Below are positions 32,007 to 45,340 of a stretch of 64,000 nucleotides of DNA, one piece after another. The stretch is from Vitrella brassicaformis (Eukaryota > Sar > Vitrellaceae): the NCBI GenBank assembly GCA_001179505.1, contig CDMY01000510.1, positions 23,524 to 87,523 of the forward strand, read 5' to 3'. The position numbers were made by a program, and so were the translations under genes. Under the pieces are notes generated by a model that saw only the letters and a list, made by a program, of their open reading frames with translations, was not told the origin of the DNA and searched no databases. The first letter of the stretch is position 1. Each line of letters begins with the position of its first letter.

Positions 32007-35000
32007 ATGCGGTCGTTGTTAACACGAAGCACCGGCGCCTTCGGGCGGAGAGGGCGACAGGACAATGCAGGAGCAGCCGCCAGCAGCCATTCCGTGGCCT
32101 CGTGTAGCAGCGCCGACAGCTGGGTGCGGTTCATCTGCCGACTGGTCGATGAGCGCCATAGCGACATCCAGGCGGAAGATGGGCTGGATGTCGGCTACCA
32201 TAGCGGGTGGGAGAGGGCTTCTCGGCGACTGGAGAGGCTGGCGGCGCTGCCCTTAGATGATGGTGGGCAGAAAGGCGAATAGAAATGAAAGTCTTGCTCG
32301 CATCTCTGTGTGTGCGCTGTGTGTGTGGGTCAATCAGTTGTGGAGCTGTTTCGGGAAATAGGCGGGCATCCCTCGATTAGCGATGGTGCCGCCGAAATGG
32401 TCATCGAGTGGTTTGGCAGGTGGCTAGAGCAGACGCGGCTGGTGCACATGTACGCCACAGCCGACGAGCGAGCAAGAGAACAGCCACTGCCGGGGCAGCC
32501 ACAAAGTCAGTCAGTGAGAACCACACAGCAGCTGAGAAACCTTCTTTTCACTCCCCCCCTGTTGATCCATCCACGCATCCTTCCCTCGTCTGTCTGTCTG
32601 TTGTGTGGTCAGTTCCTCACTCATTAGTGCTTGCGGCGGCGCGTGGTTTCTTCTCTCCCACCCGGCTGCTCCTCTTGGCGCTTCTTCGGGCCATCTACTT
32701 GTCATCGGCCCACCCGCCAGGCTTCTTCACCCCCGAGCCATTCGACATGGAGTTGCCAAGGTCGGAAGGGCCATCAGATGAGTTGAATCCCCCGCGCACT
32801 CACGACGGCAGACGTGACCCCAAGCGGCCGCCATCGCCCCCCTCTCCCCTTCCACCCTCCTCCCCGCCGACCAAGGGCGGCGCCGCCAGTGAGCCGTCAG
32901 TGCCCTACCGCCCCTCTCAGTTCATCAGATGGCTGCTAAGCATAGCGGAGGAACAGGCGCTCGTTGTCGACTACCGGCCGCAACCGAGAGAAAAGGAGAG
33001 GGGCCCGACTCGGAATCCGGGGCCGCCACCACCAGCAGCAGCAGCAGCAGCGGCGGCGGCTGCAGGGGCAGCTAGCGAGTCGGCCGGGTCTGTGTGTCGG
33101 CATATGGGGGCCCTGGACCTGGGCGACGACTCGCGATCGTCGAGCGGACGGGGCCTGGCCGTCTGCTATGCGTTGAGATGTCTGAGCGAGCCGGGTATGG
33201 CGATAGCGACACTGCCCTCCCTCTCCTCGCTCATCGCATCAGCCGCATTCAGCTCATCGGCCATGAGCGACACCCTCCCCACATCGCCCCTCCCTCCCCC
33301 ATCCAGGCGGCCGTCGCGGCTCCACACCGCACGCTCAGCGCCGCCTACCCGCCCTGACAAGGCCAGCACTGCTGGTGAGGACTGCCCGATGCTTCAGGCA
33401 CAAGAGAAGCAGCCCCAAGACCTGCCGCCACGCAAGAGTGCCGGCGTGGCGCGGGCGGCGGCCGGGAGCGGTGCCCTGCCCCCCATTCCCCCCCTCCCCC
33501 CTTTTGCAGCACTCCAGGCAGAGGACGGTCCCGATCTCGGCGACCCCTGCGTGTCACCCGAGCGACGTGATCGACGGCCAGGTCGCGACGAGAGCCTCGG
33601 ACGGTCGTCGCTGCCGCGAGAGGGGCCGGTGAAGCCGCTGATGCTGCTCATGGGTCTCCTCATGCAGTGGCTTGAGTCGGAGAGCGAGGACATCGAGATC
33701 ACCGGCAGGGGGCAGGCCAGATGGCTCCGCGACAAGGGCAAGAAGGGCGGCGGCGGCGGCTCGGATGCGTCCCCGCAGCAGATCATGGCCCTGTGCAGCG
33801 CCATGGCGTCATCGTCAAGCTGCAGCGACGGACGGCGGGTCCTCCACGACGCGCAGCAGATGCTCTCGGCCACTGCCCAGCGATACGCCCAATACGAAGA
33901 CGACGAACAGGAGCTCTCCCACGGCAAGAAGAAGAGCAGGGCGGCAAAGCACAAGGCGGCCTCGTCCGGCAGCCCAGAGCCGCGGCCAAGGGGAGCCCAT
34001 CTCGCCGACGATGCCCGCACGGGAGGCGTCTCGGTGTCGCAGCTTGGGCAGACGGCAAAGCAGCTGAGGCGGGCTCGATACGCTGGCTGCGGGGTGGTTG
34101 TCGGCAGGAAGGGCGGCAAGGGCGGCGGGGGGGACGGCTACTACGCGCCGCCGGAGGAGAGCGAGGCCCTGTGGGTGGCGGTCGCCACGTGCCTGGCCAG
34201 ACTGGTCCGGATGGCACTCAGGTGAGAGAGAGCGATGGACGACGCACAACGCAACACGATCGTCCTTCGTGTACACCCCTGCCTGCTGTGCGTGTGTGTG
34301 TGTCCTTGTCAGCCGTCGTGCTTCGTCTGCCGACAGTCGCCTTGAGCGTCACGTGCTGCCGTGTCTAGAGGTGTTGTGCACCATGCTGCTATCGCGCGAG
34401 GACCTGCCCGTGGCCGCCGTGAGGGCCTTCGTCGACAGGCTGGCGGAGGGGGCATCAATCGCACTGAGGCTGGGAGAGGTGAGCCACACAACGAATCTTG
34501 ACAGACGGATGTGAGAATTGATGTGGCGTGATTGATGTTCTGTGTGTGTCGGGTCGTGTCGTGTCTGTCATCCATCAGAGTGTACCGTCGCTTCGTCGCT
34601 GGCCGGCACTGGAGGTCCTGCTCGACAAGCAACGTTCCCATGTCCTCACACGATGTTTCAGGGTACGCACCACATCACATCACATCACACCGCTGCCCAC
34701 CCCACACACGTCATGCATGCCTCTGTCTTTCTTTCTGTGGTCGTCCTTCAGACTTGGTGTGACGTGCAGTTCTCCCTCTCACAGATTTCCCACCCCAGCC
34801 GCTCCTCCCACGAGGCCCGTGGGTTCGTCCACGACGTTGCACAAGACTTCCTCGCGCCACACATGGCTGCCGTGCTGCGGCCGGCAAGGAGGCGGGATGG
34901 CGACCAACCACACCCAGCATCGCAGTCAACGGTCCCCGAAGAGGCCCCGGACGCCGTGGCGCTGTTCCTCAACACCTCGTGCCGCCCGCCGCTCGTCAAC

Positions 35001-38000
35001 CCTCAATCGGAGCCCTCTGAGGGCCTCCCGTCTGAGCCCTCCCGGTGCTGCTGGACCTGCCTCGTGTGGACGCAAGCCGTCCTCAAGCTGCGAATGGCGA
35101 TCTCCTTCTCTGCTGATACGCAGCCCGGTCTTCCGCGCGGCGCGGGGCAATCGAGAGCGCCTCACGACGACCCGATGTCCATTCGGCTGACTGACTGCGA
35201 CATTCGGTTCCATCAGCAGCGGTCAGCGCGACATTGTCACGTGTCGACACGCGAGACGGCCGAGGTTCCCACGGAGCTCGCGTGGCACACCTTGGGCGAG
35301 CTCTACAAGCTGTTGCACGAGGTGGCGCCCCACTCTCTCTCCCCCCTGCCGTCGACGTGGCGCCGCAGGCTGCCTCTGCCACAAGGGCATGGGCCGTTCT
35401 GTGCCGAGCTAGCCCGTGCCCTGGGCGAGGTGCAGAGGCGGCGCATGGCTGCTGAGATGGAGCTGATGGCCATCGCCATCCAGTGCCTGGCGACCATCCA
35501 CGGCGGCCGCGTGACCATTGACCCTCCCACCAGCCCCCTCTCCCCCCCTCTTGGTCCCAGCGACGCAGCGCAGACAGCGTCCATCAGGGTGTCCCTGCCC
35601 GCGACCCCTCCCCTCACCGTCGGCTGCCTACCGTCCAGCGGCTATGTGGACCACGTCGCGCGTCCCTCCCGGGCCAAGGCGGCACGGCGGGGTGCGTGGG
35701 CGAGCAAGTTGGCGCAGGTCAAGAGGGAGGAGGGTTTCTCTGAAGAACGGCTCGATCGCATGATTGCCCGGCTGTGGCGGGAGGCGCCTGACGCGTGCAC
35801 GGCGCTGAGAGATACCGAGGCGGCTGATGGCGTGGAGGTGTATGAGGGGCTGGAGGGGGGCGGGGGGCTGAAAACAATCGTGGGGCTGCTGTTCGCCGAG
35901 ATGGCCACCGATGAGGCGCTGCTGCAGGAACTCAGAGACCCTCACAGACTCGTTTACAGGTCAGTTAGGGACAGGACACTCGAGTCGATGCACCGATACT
36001 TCTGTCGATCCTCACTCTGCAGAACGCTTCTCGTTCGTTGCCTGGCGAGCCTTCTGGCGAGCGGTGCTGTGGATGAGGGCAGTATGTGTGACGCCATGCC
36101 CCAGGTGCCCCGCCAGACGTCGGACCACGACGGTGACGAGACCATGGATGAGGACGGAGGCGGCCAGAGATTCAGACACGGCCTGATGGGCCTGGCGCAA
36201 TTCATCTCTAGGTCAGACTACCCGCATCACGCGACCGAACTAACTGACTAACTAACTGATCTCATGGCCTTGCCCGTGTTGTGCTTCGACAGGGTGCAGA
36301 AGCTCCTGCTGTTCCGCCTCCAGTGCTGGGTCTTCGACAGGTCTGTCGTCCGCCACTACAGCACACATGAGGATGAAGACGACGACAACGCCACCATACC
36401 CGAAGACCCAGAGGACTCGCAACCAAACCACCGCCCACCACCCACAGCCCCATCCCCCTTCCCCAGCCCCACTCCTCCCGTCCCATCATCATCCCTTCTC
36501 GCCCGCGACACTGACGGCAGCAGGCCAGCTGACCAGCACAATGAAGACCCCTACGCGCGAGAAGGCCCCTTCACGGCCAAGCTGGACTCGGCGAGCCCTG
36601 CCATCCGGGAGGCGGGCGGGCTTACAGCGGCTATCTGCATCAACAGCCTCCTGTCGCTCATCGAACGGCTGATGCCGCTGTGCAACGAGGGTGTGAGGGC
36701 CCACTGCAACACGTTCCTCAAGGACGTGCTCAAGGGATGCCTCCCCGTCCGCTCGGCCGCCTCCGACTGCCGCCGCATGTACCGCACCATGCAGGCCAGG
36801 CGGTCGTCTGGCGGGCCGCCCAGGGCCCTCCCCATCAGCACCAGCAGCCCCTCTCTGCTGCTGGGCGGAGGGTTGGAGGGGATGCCCCCCACCAATGACA
36901 GGGAGAGCGACACGCTCATCAACCTCGTCGACGACTCCTCCGAGAGCCTCCCGGCCGACCACCAGCCATTCGCCAGGAAGAGCGCCCCGAATGCCAAGAA
37001 GCGGGCGAGGAGCCAGGCGTCCCGTGACGACGGTGGCGGTGGCGATGGTGATGCGGACGGCGAGGAGGTGGACGAGCAGAGGAGAGGGGAAAGACGGCTG
37101 CTCAGCTTCGGCTTTGCGGCGGTGGGCGATGGGTCGATTGAGCTGGAGTGTGCGCCCGTGTCGGTCAAGACGGGCAACGCGTGGCTGGAGGAGGGCTTCG
37201 AGGCGGTGCTGCGGGACATCGTGGCGGTGTGTCTGCGGCACCAGCCAGTCAGGGAGCTGCCGGAGACACTCGGATATGTCATCTCACACGCGGCGCTCTG
37301 GTACGTGTAGGAACGACCGACAAGCGGGCGACACAAGCGACACACCTGCTGTGGCTGTCTCCCTTTTTCTTCGGTGCTGTGTCCACAGGACGGGCCGGTC
37401 TGCGGTTCTTCACCGTGGCGTGCAGCTGGAGGTGTTGGAGTTCGTCAGTGCTGTCCTGCTGCAGCAGCACATATTCAGGTCAGCTGAACACACAGACACG
37501 CTCAAATGCAGATGCATCCATGCCACTCTCATGTGTCGCGTCCGTGTGTGTTCCCATCCCAACAGCCGCGTGCACACCCTCGACGCCCACGGCCGCCCCC
37601 TCCTGTCTAGCCTCTGCCTGGCATTCGTCGCCAAGCAGTCCGGCCCCGACATCGACCCGGCACACCTCTTCTCACTCAGACAACAGAGGAACAACAACAA
37701 CAGCAGTCGACCGTCACGGTCAGCCACATCGCATCAACCCGACAGCAGAGGGAGAGGGAGGGAGAGAGAGCCGCGCACCACGGGAGAGGCTTCCCAGGCC
37801 GCCGAGTCGCTCGACATGGACATCTTCAAGAGCGCTGGGGAGCTGCTGCAGGGCGTGGCGCAGATGACCTGCTACGTGGGGGCTCTCTACCTCCGAGCCG
37901 ACTGCCCCGTCCCGTCACGCCAGCGGTCCATCGGCGACGGCTGGCGGCGCCCTGACGGGACCACGGCCAAGCACGTGCGGCAGCGGTGGGTCAAGGCGGC

Positions 38001-38959
38001 CCATCTGCTGGCGCGGAGAGCTCTCAAGGCCTTCCCTGACTCGGGCGACGGGCTGACCCCTGCGGAGCTCCACACCCACCAGATGCTGCGCCGGGCCGCC
38101 AACCAGCTGGAGGACTGTCTCAAGACCCTGGCGCCCCATCCCCCACTCCCTCCCCCCGCCCCCCCTCCCCCTCCTCCTCCCCCACTTGTGCGCGATAGGG
38201 AGCCACGGGCGGACTCCCCAAGCCGTACCCTCTCTGACACACCCACGGGCACAGCGTTCTTCTCTGACCTCGACAACCACCCGAGAAGGGAGAGGGGGGA
38301 AAGGCCACAGGCGCCAGACGACGGTCCTGACGGGGACGAGGCCATGGCCCCAGCAGCCGCAGCCCCAGACGGCCACCCCGACAGCGATCCGAGGGAGATG
38401 AGGCGGGAGAGACGAGCGGCTGGCATCCCTGCGCCGATCCCCGATGACCCTCCAGAGTCCCCAGACAGACGGATGAGAGGCAGGAGTGCGCACGAGGACG
38501 GATCGGTCTCACCGCCTCCCTCGTCTGTTGCGCGCCCCGCCCGCAGCGAAGGCGCCGCTGACAGAGGGCGGAAGAGCAGCAGAGGCGGCCGAGGGCGGGG
38601 CAAGTCCAAGCCAGGCCAAAGGGGCGGGGCGCGGAGAGGGCCCGGCAGGCCGCGTACAAAGAAAGATGACGACGCTGATGGGTATGAGGCGTTGCGTGGA
38701 TTTCTTGACTATGAGGGCAACGAGGAGGGCATGCTGGCGAGCTCGGGGTCGGACTCGGGAGGGGAGGGGAGGGCCAGGAGGGGAAAGAAGGCGGGGGCGA
38801 CCGATCCTGCGAAGGCCGAGGTGAGTCGAGAACCCAACAAGGATGTCACGCGGACACTCTAGGGAGGTGTATGTGTGTGGTCAGGATCCGGTGCGTGTGT
38901 TCAAGAAGGCCCGGATGTCTTCCCACTGGAGCACATTTATCGACTCGCTCACAAGATGA
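32007..38959 (+). CDS. 2035-aa predicted nuclear scaffold protein with C-terminal AT-hook; family unknown
   Basis: Eleven exons (32007-32262, 32338-32505, 32613-34221, 34313-34478, 34579-34662, 34752-35959, 36023-36211, 36293-37300, 37389-37478, 37566-38820, 38885-38959) sum to 6108 nt. Blocks of leucine-rich helices (LMLLMGLLMQWLES, VGLLFAEMATDEALL, CINSLLSLIERLM) alternate with long disordered Pro/Ser/Gly/Asp tracts. Near the C-terminus there is a basic region with RGPGRPRTKK, an AT-hook core, followed by an acidic stretch and FKKARMSSHW. This suggests a large helical-repeat chromatin or DNA-repair scaffold. I considered FANCI/FANCD2-like proteins but see no diagnostic motif. No enzyme motif. 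Long GC-rich exons contrast with the small exons of its neighbours. Confidence 0.78.
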
Positions 38960-39435
38960 CGAGCAGCGGGGATAGGAAGGATGAGTTGGTTGCAGTGCAG
39001 TGGGATCATCAGCGGCCGGCCTGTGGTTATCATATCGGGTGTGGTGTTTGGTTGGTGTATTTGTTTCTCGACAGACACGTGATGATGCATGTATTACTGG
39101 ATGTGTGGACGTACAACGATGCCTGACGCGGACCACCTGATTGTGTGTACGCTAAGCCTATATTTGTGCAACTCGGTGTGGTGTGGGTCGATGGGATGAG
39201 AGTCTCACGCACTCGTTAAGATTTGTCCATCCATCCATCCATCCATTCACCAGGCAGTATGCAAAGTGCCGTGTCTAAATCCGCTGCTGTTGCTACACTC
39301 GCTCCTCCTCTCACTCATCCCGATTTCACCTGAGGTTCACAGCACGCAGGGACGTAACGTCTCAACCCATCCTTTCACCTCCCCTCGGCACTGATCCGCC
39401 CACCTGGTTGATGGTGATCTCCTAGGACACCTCAC
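38960..39435. other. intergenic, convergent 3' ends
   Basis: No gene recognised in 476 bp. A CCAT tandem run lies at 39228-39246. Confidence 0.5.
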
Positions 39436-41586
39436 TCACGCAGTCGTCGCAGCGCCGCCCGTCACGTGCCATATCTCGATCTCCTTCGCTGTGAATGTGT
39501 TGCTCGCTGCCAGCGTGCCGTCGCTGCTGGAGTTGATGGTTCCCAGATATCCTTGCGGCAGGTCGACCTTCTTGACCCAGTGATGCATGCTGCGCAGATC
39601 ATCTGCCGGGCCGGGCCTGGCGAAAGCCAACCACAGGTACCCACGGCCCAAATGCAACTGCACACAAGACGGACATGTGACAACCAGTCAGTTGGTTCAG
39701 TGCCATTCATTGCAGTGACAACCGTTGTGTATACCCGCCACCCACCTTGCCACGTGAGTCCACATTGCCGGCCGTGATGGATGCGCGCATCCATCCATCA
39801 CGGCCGGCGACACTGACCCACTGTCTGGCCTCGGGGATGGGCACCTTGGTTGGCCGAGAGTATGCACCGCTGATCGAAATGAGGCAGAGGGGCAGCTTGT
39901 ATTCATTGGTCTGTGTGGGGTCGGGCGGCTTGAGTTGGCCCTGGAGGAAGGCGCCGAATCGGTGTGTGTCGTCGTGGTTGACGAGGAAGAGCAGACCGCT
40001 CGCGTCGCCCACCTTGTCCACCATCGTGCCAAAATCGCCACTGTCACGAGTCGAAGTGACAGAGAAGCAGGGAAACAGAACGACGAGAGATCAGAGTCGT
40101 TTCTGCGTACCTGTAAAGGAGCTTGGGTGTGGGATTGGGCACGTCCGTCATGGCCACCACCTCGCGCGTCTCGTCGGTGTTGAGTATTGGGGAGAGGGGC
40201 CGCTGCACGTCCTCCATCTTGAGGCCGAACATCTCAACGTCAACCTGCAACCGCACACACAAAGCACAAGAATACCAATGATGAAGCACAAGGCGACGCA
40301 CATGACCACATGGACCTTGAGCTGGTCCATATCACGGGCTGTGGGGTGCCTGACAACGCTGCCAGGACGGTTCTCAAACCGCAGTCTACGGGCAAAATCG
40401 ACTACCTGAACGGTCACCAAACGACAACAAGCAGGCTCCCTGCCACATGCCCCCTCTCCCCCCTCCGCGTGTGCCCGTGTCACCCTCATGAAGTGCTCGC
40501 ACGAGGTCTGGCGGATCGGCTCGTCGCCCTGCACCACCTCGCCACTGCACGCCGCACACACAGAAGAGAACGCACTGCTGCCGTCCACTCGCAGTCGACA
40601 TGGTGGGCGAGTTCTGACCTAAATCGTTTGTATAGTGGGTTGCCGGGGCCGAGCTGCGATAGCGTCGCCTCGGTGGTCGACACCTTCTTGCGCAGGATGG
40701 TCACCGTCTTCACCTGGTGCTTGCTGCCGTCCTCTGCACAGATGAAGGGCCGCACCGTCTTGCCGAAGTCCTTCAGCTGCCCCGCCGCGCCGTCCAGCTC
40801 CTTCATCGCCGCGTCATAGCCCTCGATATACCTCCGGATCTTGTCCATCACGCTACCCTCCCCCTCCTTGCCCCCATCCTTATCCCCCTCGCCCTCGTCC
40901 ATCTCGGCGTCCTCTGACGGCACGTCGATATCGAGTGATGTGGTCTTCATGAAGAGTTCGTGCCAAGCGGCGAAGGAGGGGTCTCTCGCCTGGGTGTCGT
41001 CGAGCTGGATGGTCTTCTCCTGACCCTGCGCCTCCTTGCCCTCGGCGATCGAAATCTCGTCAGACAACCTTTTCGACACAGGTACATAATGACACGACAT
41101 CCCATGCATTTCCCGCTTTCCCCTCCTTCCTTCCACTCACCAGTCTATGTAGAGTGGATCTGCATCGAGGAAGGGCCGGCCCTCCTCATCGCGCGGCAGG
41201 GCATCCACACAATACAGCAGCAGATGGGCCAAGTAGGTGTGCCGCATCTGCTCCAACAACAGCCCCTTGCGCGACACGCCCAGCACCCGCCCGCCCACAT
41301 TCAGCTCCACCTCCCCATCGATGCCGCCCGTCAGCTCCACACGCGCTCCTGTGCTCTCGATGATCTCCTTGATGGAGTGGGCTTTGCTCTGCAGCTGCTG
41401 GCGGGCGGTTCTGGCCGCGTTCTCGATTGCAAGCAGGGCCGCAATGGCTTTGTGCACCGACCTGTCGAGTGATTGGCGGCCAATACGGGGACAGGGGGGT
41501 CGCTGGTCATCGTCATACGGCTCGCCAGCAACAGCCGCAGCAGCAGCAGCAGCACCATCATTCGCTTTGCGCTTCTTGCCGAGCAT
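39436..41586 (-). CDS. BTB (T1/KCTD-type)-TLDc domain protein
   Basis: Seven exons (41141-41586, 40619-41068, 40484-40544, 40307-40405, 40111-40244, 39746-40040, 39436-39657) sum to 1707 nt, 568 aa. An Ala run and a helical segment precede residues about 93-170, which read ELNVGGRVLGVSRKGLL and HTYLAHLLL, the signature of T1/KCTD-type BTB domains. A charged linker (Glu/Asp/Gly) and a coiled-coil-like region follow. From about residue 355 comes a TLDc-like domain: KLLYSGDFGTMVDKVGD, LLFLVNHDDTHRFGAFL, LCLISISGAYSRPTKVPIPE and the end EIEIWHVTGG. The BTB probably oligomerises or binds CUL3 (family knowledge). The TLDc part is clearly related to the gene at 15053-16893. Confidence 0.85.
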
Positions 41587-41908
41587 TTTGCGATGGATGG
41601 CCAATGGGTGAATCAACGGTACATCCTAATCGCCACACACGAAAGGCCTCGCGAGGAAAGTCGTCTCCCCCTCGGAATGCGAGCTTGAGAAGTTGAGGGA
41701 TGCGGATCTGTCCCTTTCCCTTTCGTGGCGCAATGATGTCCTTTGCGGTAGATCTCTGCTGAACATTCTCCCCTCTTCACCATCCTTCTTCACCTACCGA
41801 GTTCAATCACTACGACCACTTGACGTCCGCAGGGCGTCACTCCGGCTCGAGGGACGGTGCACGACAGCCGATGACACAGCCAACAGCGCAGCAGCAACGA
41901 GAGTGACG
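41587..41908. promoter_or_regulatory. shared head-to-head promoter, BTB-TLDc gene / AP2 gene
   Basis: 322 bp between divergent start codons; no diagnostic motif found. Confidence 0.4.
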
Positions 41909-44900
41909 ATGGCGACCCAAGCCGCCCATCTCGGCGAGCCAGCTTCATCGGCTGATGCTGCTGCTTCGTCTTCATCCCAGGCTGCGGCTGCCTGCGTCGT
42001 TCCAGCCATGCAGAATCCCACAGCGGCCCATCAGCCATCTGCAGCAGCCTCAGTAGCGGCGATGGACATCAACCAGGAGGGCTACGCTCCTGGTGGCGTG
42101 CGGCAGGACAGTGCGGCAGGCGGGGGGCCACCGTGGGGCTTGTGATGGAGGCCCTGCAGCTGGAGGCCCATCGGCTACCGCTTCGACGCCCACCATGCCC
42201 CATCCACAGTCAATGTCAGCGGCCGCCACATGCCCCTCCCCCTCCCCAGCTCACCCAAATGTCCCTCCCTTCCATCAAGATGGTCTTCTGGAGCAACTGC
42301 GGCAGCTGCTGCAGAAGCGAGGCGACCCCACCAGGACATCGGCATACCATCCGGCCTATCAAGGAGTGCAGTTCTCTGTGCGCAGCGTCGATGGTGGAAA
42401 CGGCGCGTATGAGGTGCTCGCAGGGCCCTTCCACGACAGCCAGGGGGAGCTGTTCGCCGCCGAGTGGGGCGTGACTCGGGACCCGAAGAAGGGCTGGCTG
42501 CTGGGCGACCTGACGCAGGTGCTGAAGCGGGTTGAGAAGGGGGGGCCGATAGCAGCGGACGAGCCCTTTGAGGTGAGGACGAGCCACCAGGGGGCCCGGC
42601 GGTATCTCATGATGAAGCCGACTGTAGATGCACCTAACGACAACCCAGCAGGTGAGAGAGAGAGGGAGGGGGAGAAAAAGGTCAAACAGCTTGTCAGTTC
42701 CCATATCTGCCATCTCTGTTGCGTGAGTCGATGCAGGCCCAGTGTCGCCCTCTCCCCCACCCCCACCCCAATCTCTCGCACACCCAAGCCACGAGGATAC
42801 CTGTCCAGCCAACCACACAAACCCACAACCGCGTGGCAGCGGTCATTCAGCACGCCACAGGGCCCCCTCACGTGTCGCCAACAAGAGGGCGATCGACACG
42901 CCATCTCCCTCGCCCCCACCGGCCGCTGGTCCATCCAACCATGCCTCCCCGACCGTAGCGGTAGGTGGTCCGGGAGACGAGAGGAACACCGTTGGGCAGC
43001 TCCTGAGGACGATACGACACAAGCAGGACCCCGGCCACTCGGCGTACTCGGCGGCCTACGAGGGCATGCAGTTTAGCGCCGAGAAGATGGCGGACGGGCG
43101 GCACTTTCTGGTCACCGGCTGGCCATCTGACAGCGATGCCGACCAGCCCCTGTGTGTGCGGGCGGCGGTGTATCGCGACTCCAACGGGACGGCCACTGGG
43201 TGGGAGCTGTGGCGACTGACGGACATGCTCACGGCGGCGCGGGCGGGATCGGTGGAAACCGACGAGCGTTTCGAGATCGTCACTGCTGTGGTGGCTGGCG
43301 AGGAGAGGCAAGTGGTGCAGTGGAGGGCTCCGCAGCGTGGGAAGAAGCCAGCGGTGTCGCGGCCTCCCAAACACAAGAAGCCGGCCAGCCCATGTCGTGA
43401 CACAGGTGAGTGAGATCAATGACACAGACAGGGCCAATGTATGACTAGCTCCCATCTTGCTTGCTAATATGTCCCCTTGCAGGCCCTGGCGACCGTCGCA
43501 AGCGGCCCCTCTCCCGCGACCCACTCCCTCTCCCCTCCCTCGACAGCAATGGTGATGGACGTGATGGCTCCCTCAACCAAAGCCGCCCTCCCAAGCGCCA
43601 GCGCGGCCCACACGGCCGCGGCCTCGCCAGTCGGCCTTCGGAGCACCATGGCCCACATCGAGAGCTGACGAGTCTCGATGGGTTATGTGGCGACGAGCTG
43701 GCTCGGATGTTGATGCGGCGGACGCGGGAGGAGCAGCCGGACGACTTCCTTGCGCCAGACAGAGGAGGGTGAGTATGACCAAGTAATTGATGGATGCTCT
43801 CATGTTGACAGTGCCATCTGTGTTTGTGTCAGGATTGGCATTTCGTGGCGGACCAACTACACTTACGAGGCCTACTTCTGGGATAGCGACGCATCGACGA
43901 CCGTCGGCCTGCGTCAGTTCCCTGTCGGCTATGGCGCCTCCCGAGCGGCCATCTTCACGGCCTTCCGTGAGGCTGTCGAGTGCCGCAATGCCCTCCACCA
44001 GTCCCGTGTGGGCGATCGGGCGATGGCCATCGATCTGTCGTGGCTGCAGCAGGCACAGCAGGGGGAGGGACAGACGGACGGCGGGATGCTTGAGGGGCAA
44101 TTCGGCTGGAGCCCTCCCCCGCAGCGTCGCAAGCGCACCAAGGGGCCCAGTGACGACCCGCCCCTCGACTCCTCTCCCCCCTCCCGCCCTCCCCCGTCCA
44201 TTTTTTCTCGCCTCCCGGCCCGCCCCCCCTGGGCGTCGAGAAGGTGGCGCAACAAGGGGCCGGGGTGGCCGGCAGAGGAACAGCGTCGCTCGGGCGGCAC
44301 GTCAGTCTGACAGCTGTGACGACCATCATGACGGCAGCAGCTCATCGTCTCCCCAGCCACGACGGAGGCCCAAGGCAGCCAAGAGGGATGGTGTGTCGGC
44401 CCCTGCCGGTGATGTGCCATCGTCCATCTATACTCTCAATCCCGAGTGGGCCGCCGACACAGACAAGAAGACCAGCACCAAGACCGTCATCACAAAATCC
44501 GGTGAGGAGCGCAAGAAGCGAATTCAAACGCAATCACTGACCTTTGTGTGTCCCACCAACTGCAGAGCATCAGTCGGACGTGACGGGGGTACATTGGCAT
44601 GAGGCGAGTCAGGGCTGGAGGGCATCGTGGCACGAGAGGGGCGACCCGAAGATGAAATGGAAGAACTTCTCCGTCAAAGACCATGGCTTCGACGGAGCCA
44701 AGGTGCGCTAACGCCTCCTATCGTCCCGTCTGTCTCTCTCTGAGTGTCCCACATGTGTGCCTCCGTCCGTCAGGCGTTGGCCGAGGAGCATCGTCGTGAG
44801 CTGGAGCGCACCGGACGGGCGGCGGTCAAGAAGCCATCGGAGAACCAGAGCGGCGTCAAGGGTGTCTACTACGACAAGGGCAGCAACTCATGGGTCGCTC

Positions 44901-45049
44901 AGTGGCGCGAGAGCGGCAAACAGAAGAAGAAGCCCTTCTCTGTGCGTGAGCTGGGCTATGAGGGCGCCAAGCAGGCGGCGATAGCCCACCGCCGTGCGAT
45001 GGAGGGAAGGCATTACACATTCAAAGACAAGGCAGTCAAGGAAGACTGA
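41909..45049 (+). CDS. AP2-domain transcription factor-like protein with a duplicated unknown domain
   Basis: Eight exons (41909-42092, 42160-42651, 42737-43405, 43483-43768, 43833-44243, 44314-44501, 44566-44702, 44774-45049) sum to 2643 nt, 880 aa. Two AP2 domains lie at the C-terminus: about residues 744-800 (DVTGVHWHEASQGWRASW) and 814-870 (SGVKGVYYDKGSNSWVAQW, then ELGYEGAKQAAIAHRRAM). A third, weaker AP2-like unit lies near 544-600 (SWRTNYTYEAYFW). The N-terminal half has a duplicated domain of about 100 residues (near 118-215 and 320-430), each starting with HPAYQGVQF or SAAYEGMQF and ending in a strand-rich segment. Sequence-specific DNA binding is expected from the AP2 family. Basic low-complexity linkers (PPKRQRGPHGR) look like nuclear signals. 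Confidence 0.85.
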
Positions 45050-45340
45050 TCAGTGAGAGAGGCACACCTAGGTCGGAAGAGAGCTGTCCCTACTTATCCA
45101 GTGCGACTAGCCAAGGGTTGGGGGGCGTTTTTGGGCTGTGGGGCCGGAAGCGTCATGGTCTGTCTGTTTGCTGATGCACTTGACTCACTAGTAGAGTGCA
45201 GGTCGAATTTTGACTTGGGAGACGTTCACTTTGTGCCAACCGGTCAACTATACGCAGCCCTTCACGTGCTTATCCGGGTCGCTGCACATTGACCCACGCA
45301 GTCTACAGCGTTGCGTCCATCCATCCATCGATCCACAGTC
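45050..45340. other. intergenic, convergent 3' ends
   Basis: 291 bp with nothing recognised. Confidence 0.5.

Noticed and set aside
31787-32167. Minus-strand open frame of 126 aa upstream of the DPY19-like gene
   Set aside because: It overlaps the first exon of the AT-hook gene on the other strand, shows no domain and no splice link to DPY19, and the plus-strand exon joins its neighbour perfectly in phase.
39226-39246. CCAT tandem tracts as functional elements
   Set aside because: CCAT/GGAT runs occur throughout introns and intergenic DNA here and look like ordinary microsatellite.
44282-44310. Stop at the end of the open frame near 44310 as the end of the AP2 gene
   Set aside because: A donor at 44244 and acceptor at 44313 skip it and continue in phase into two clear AP2 domains.
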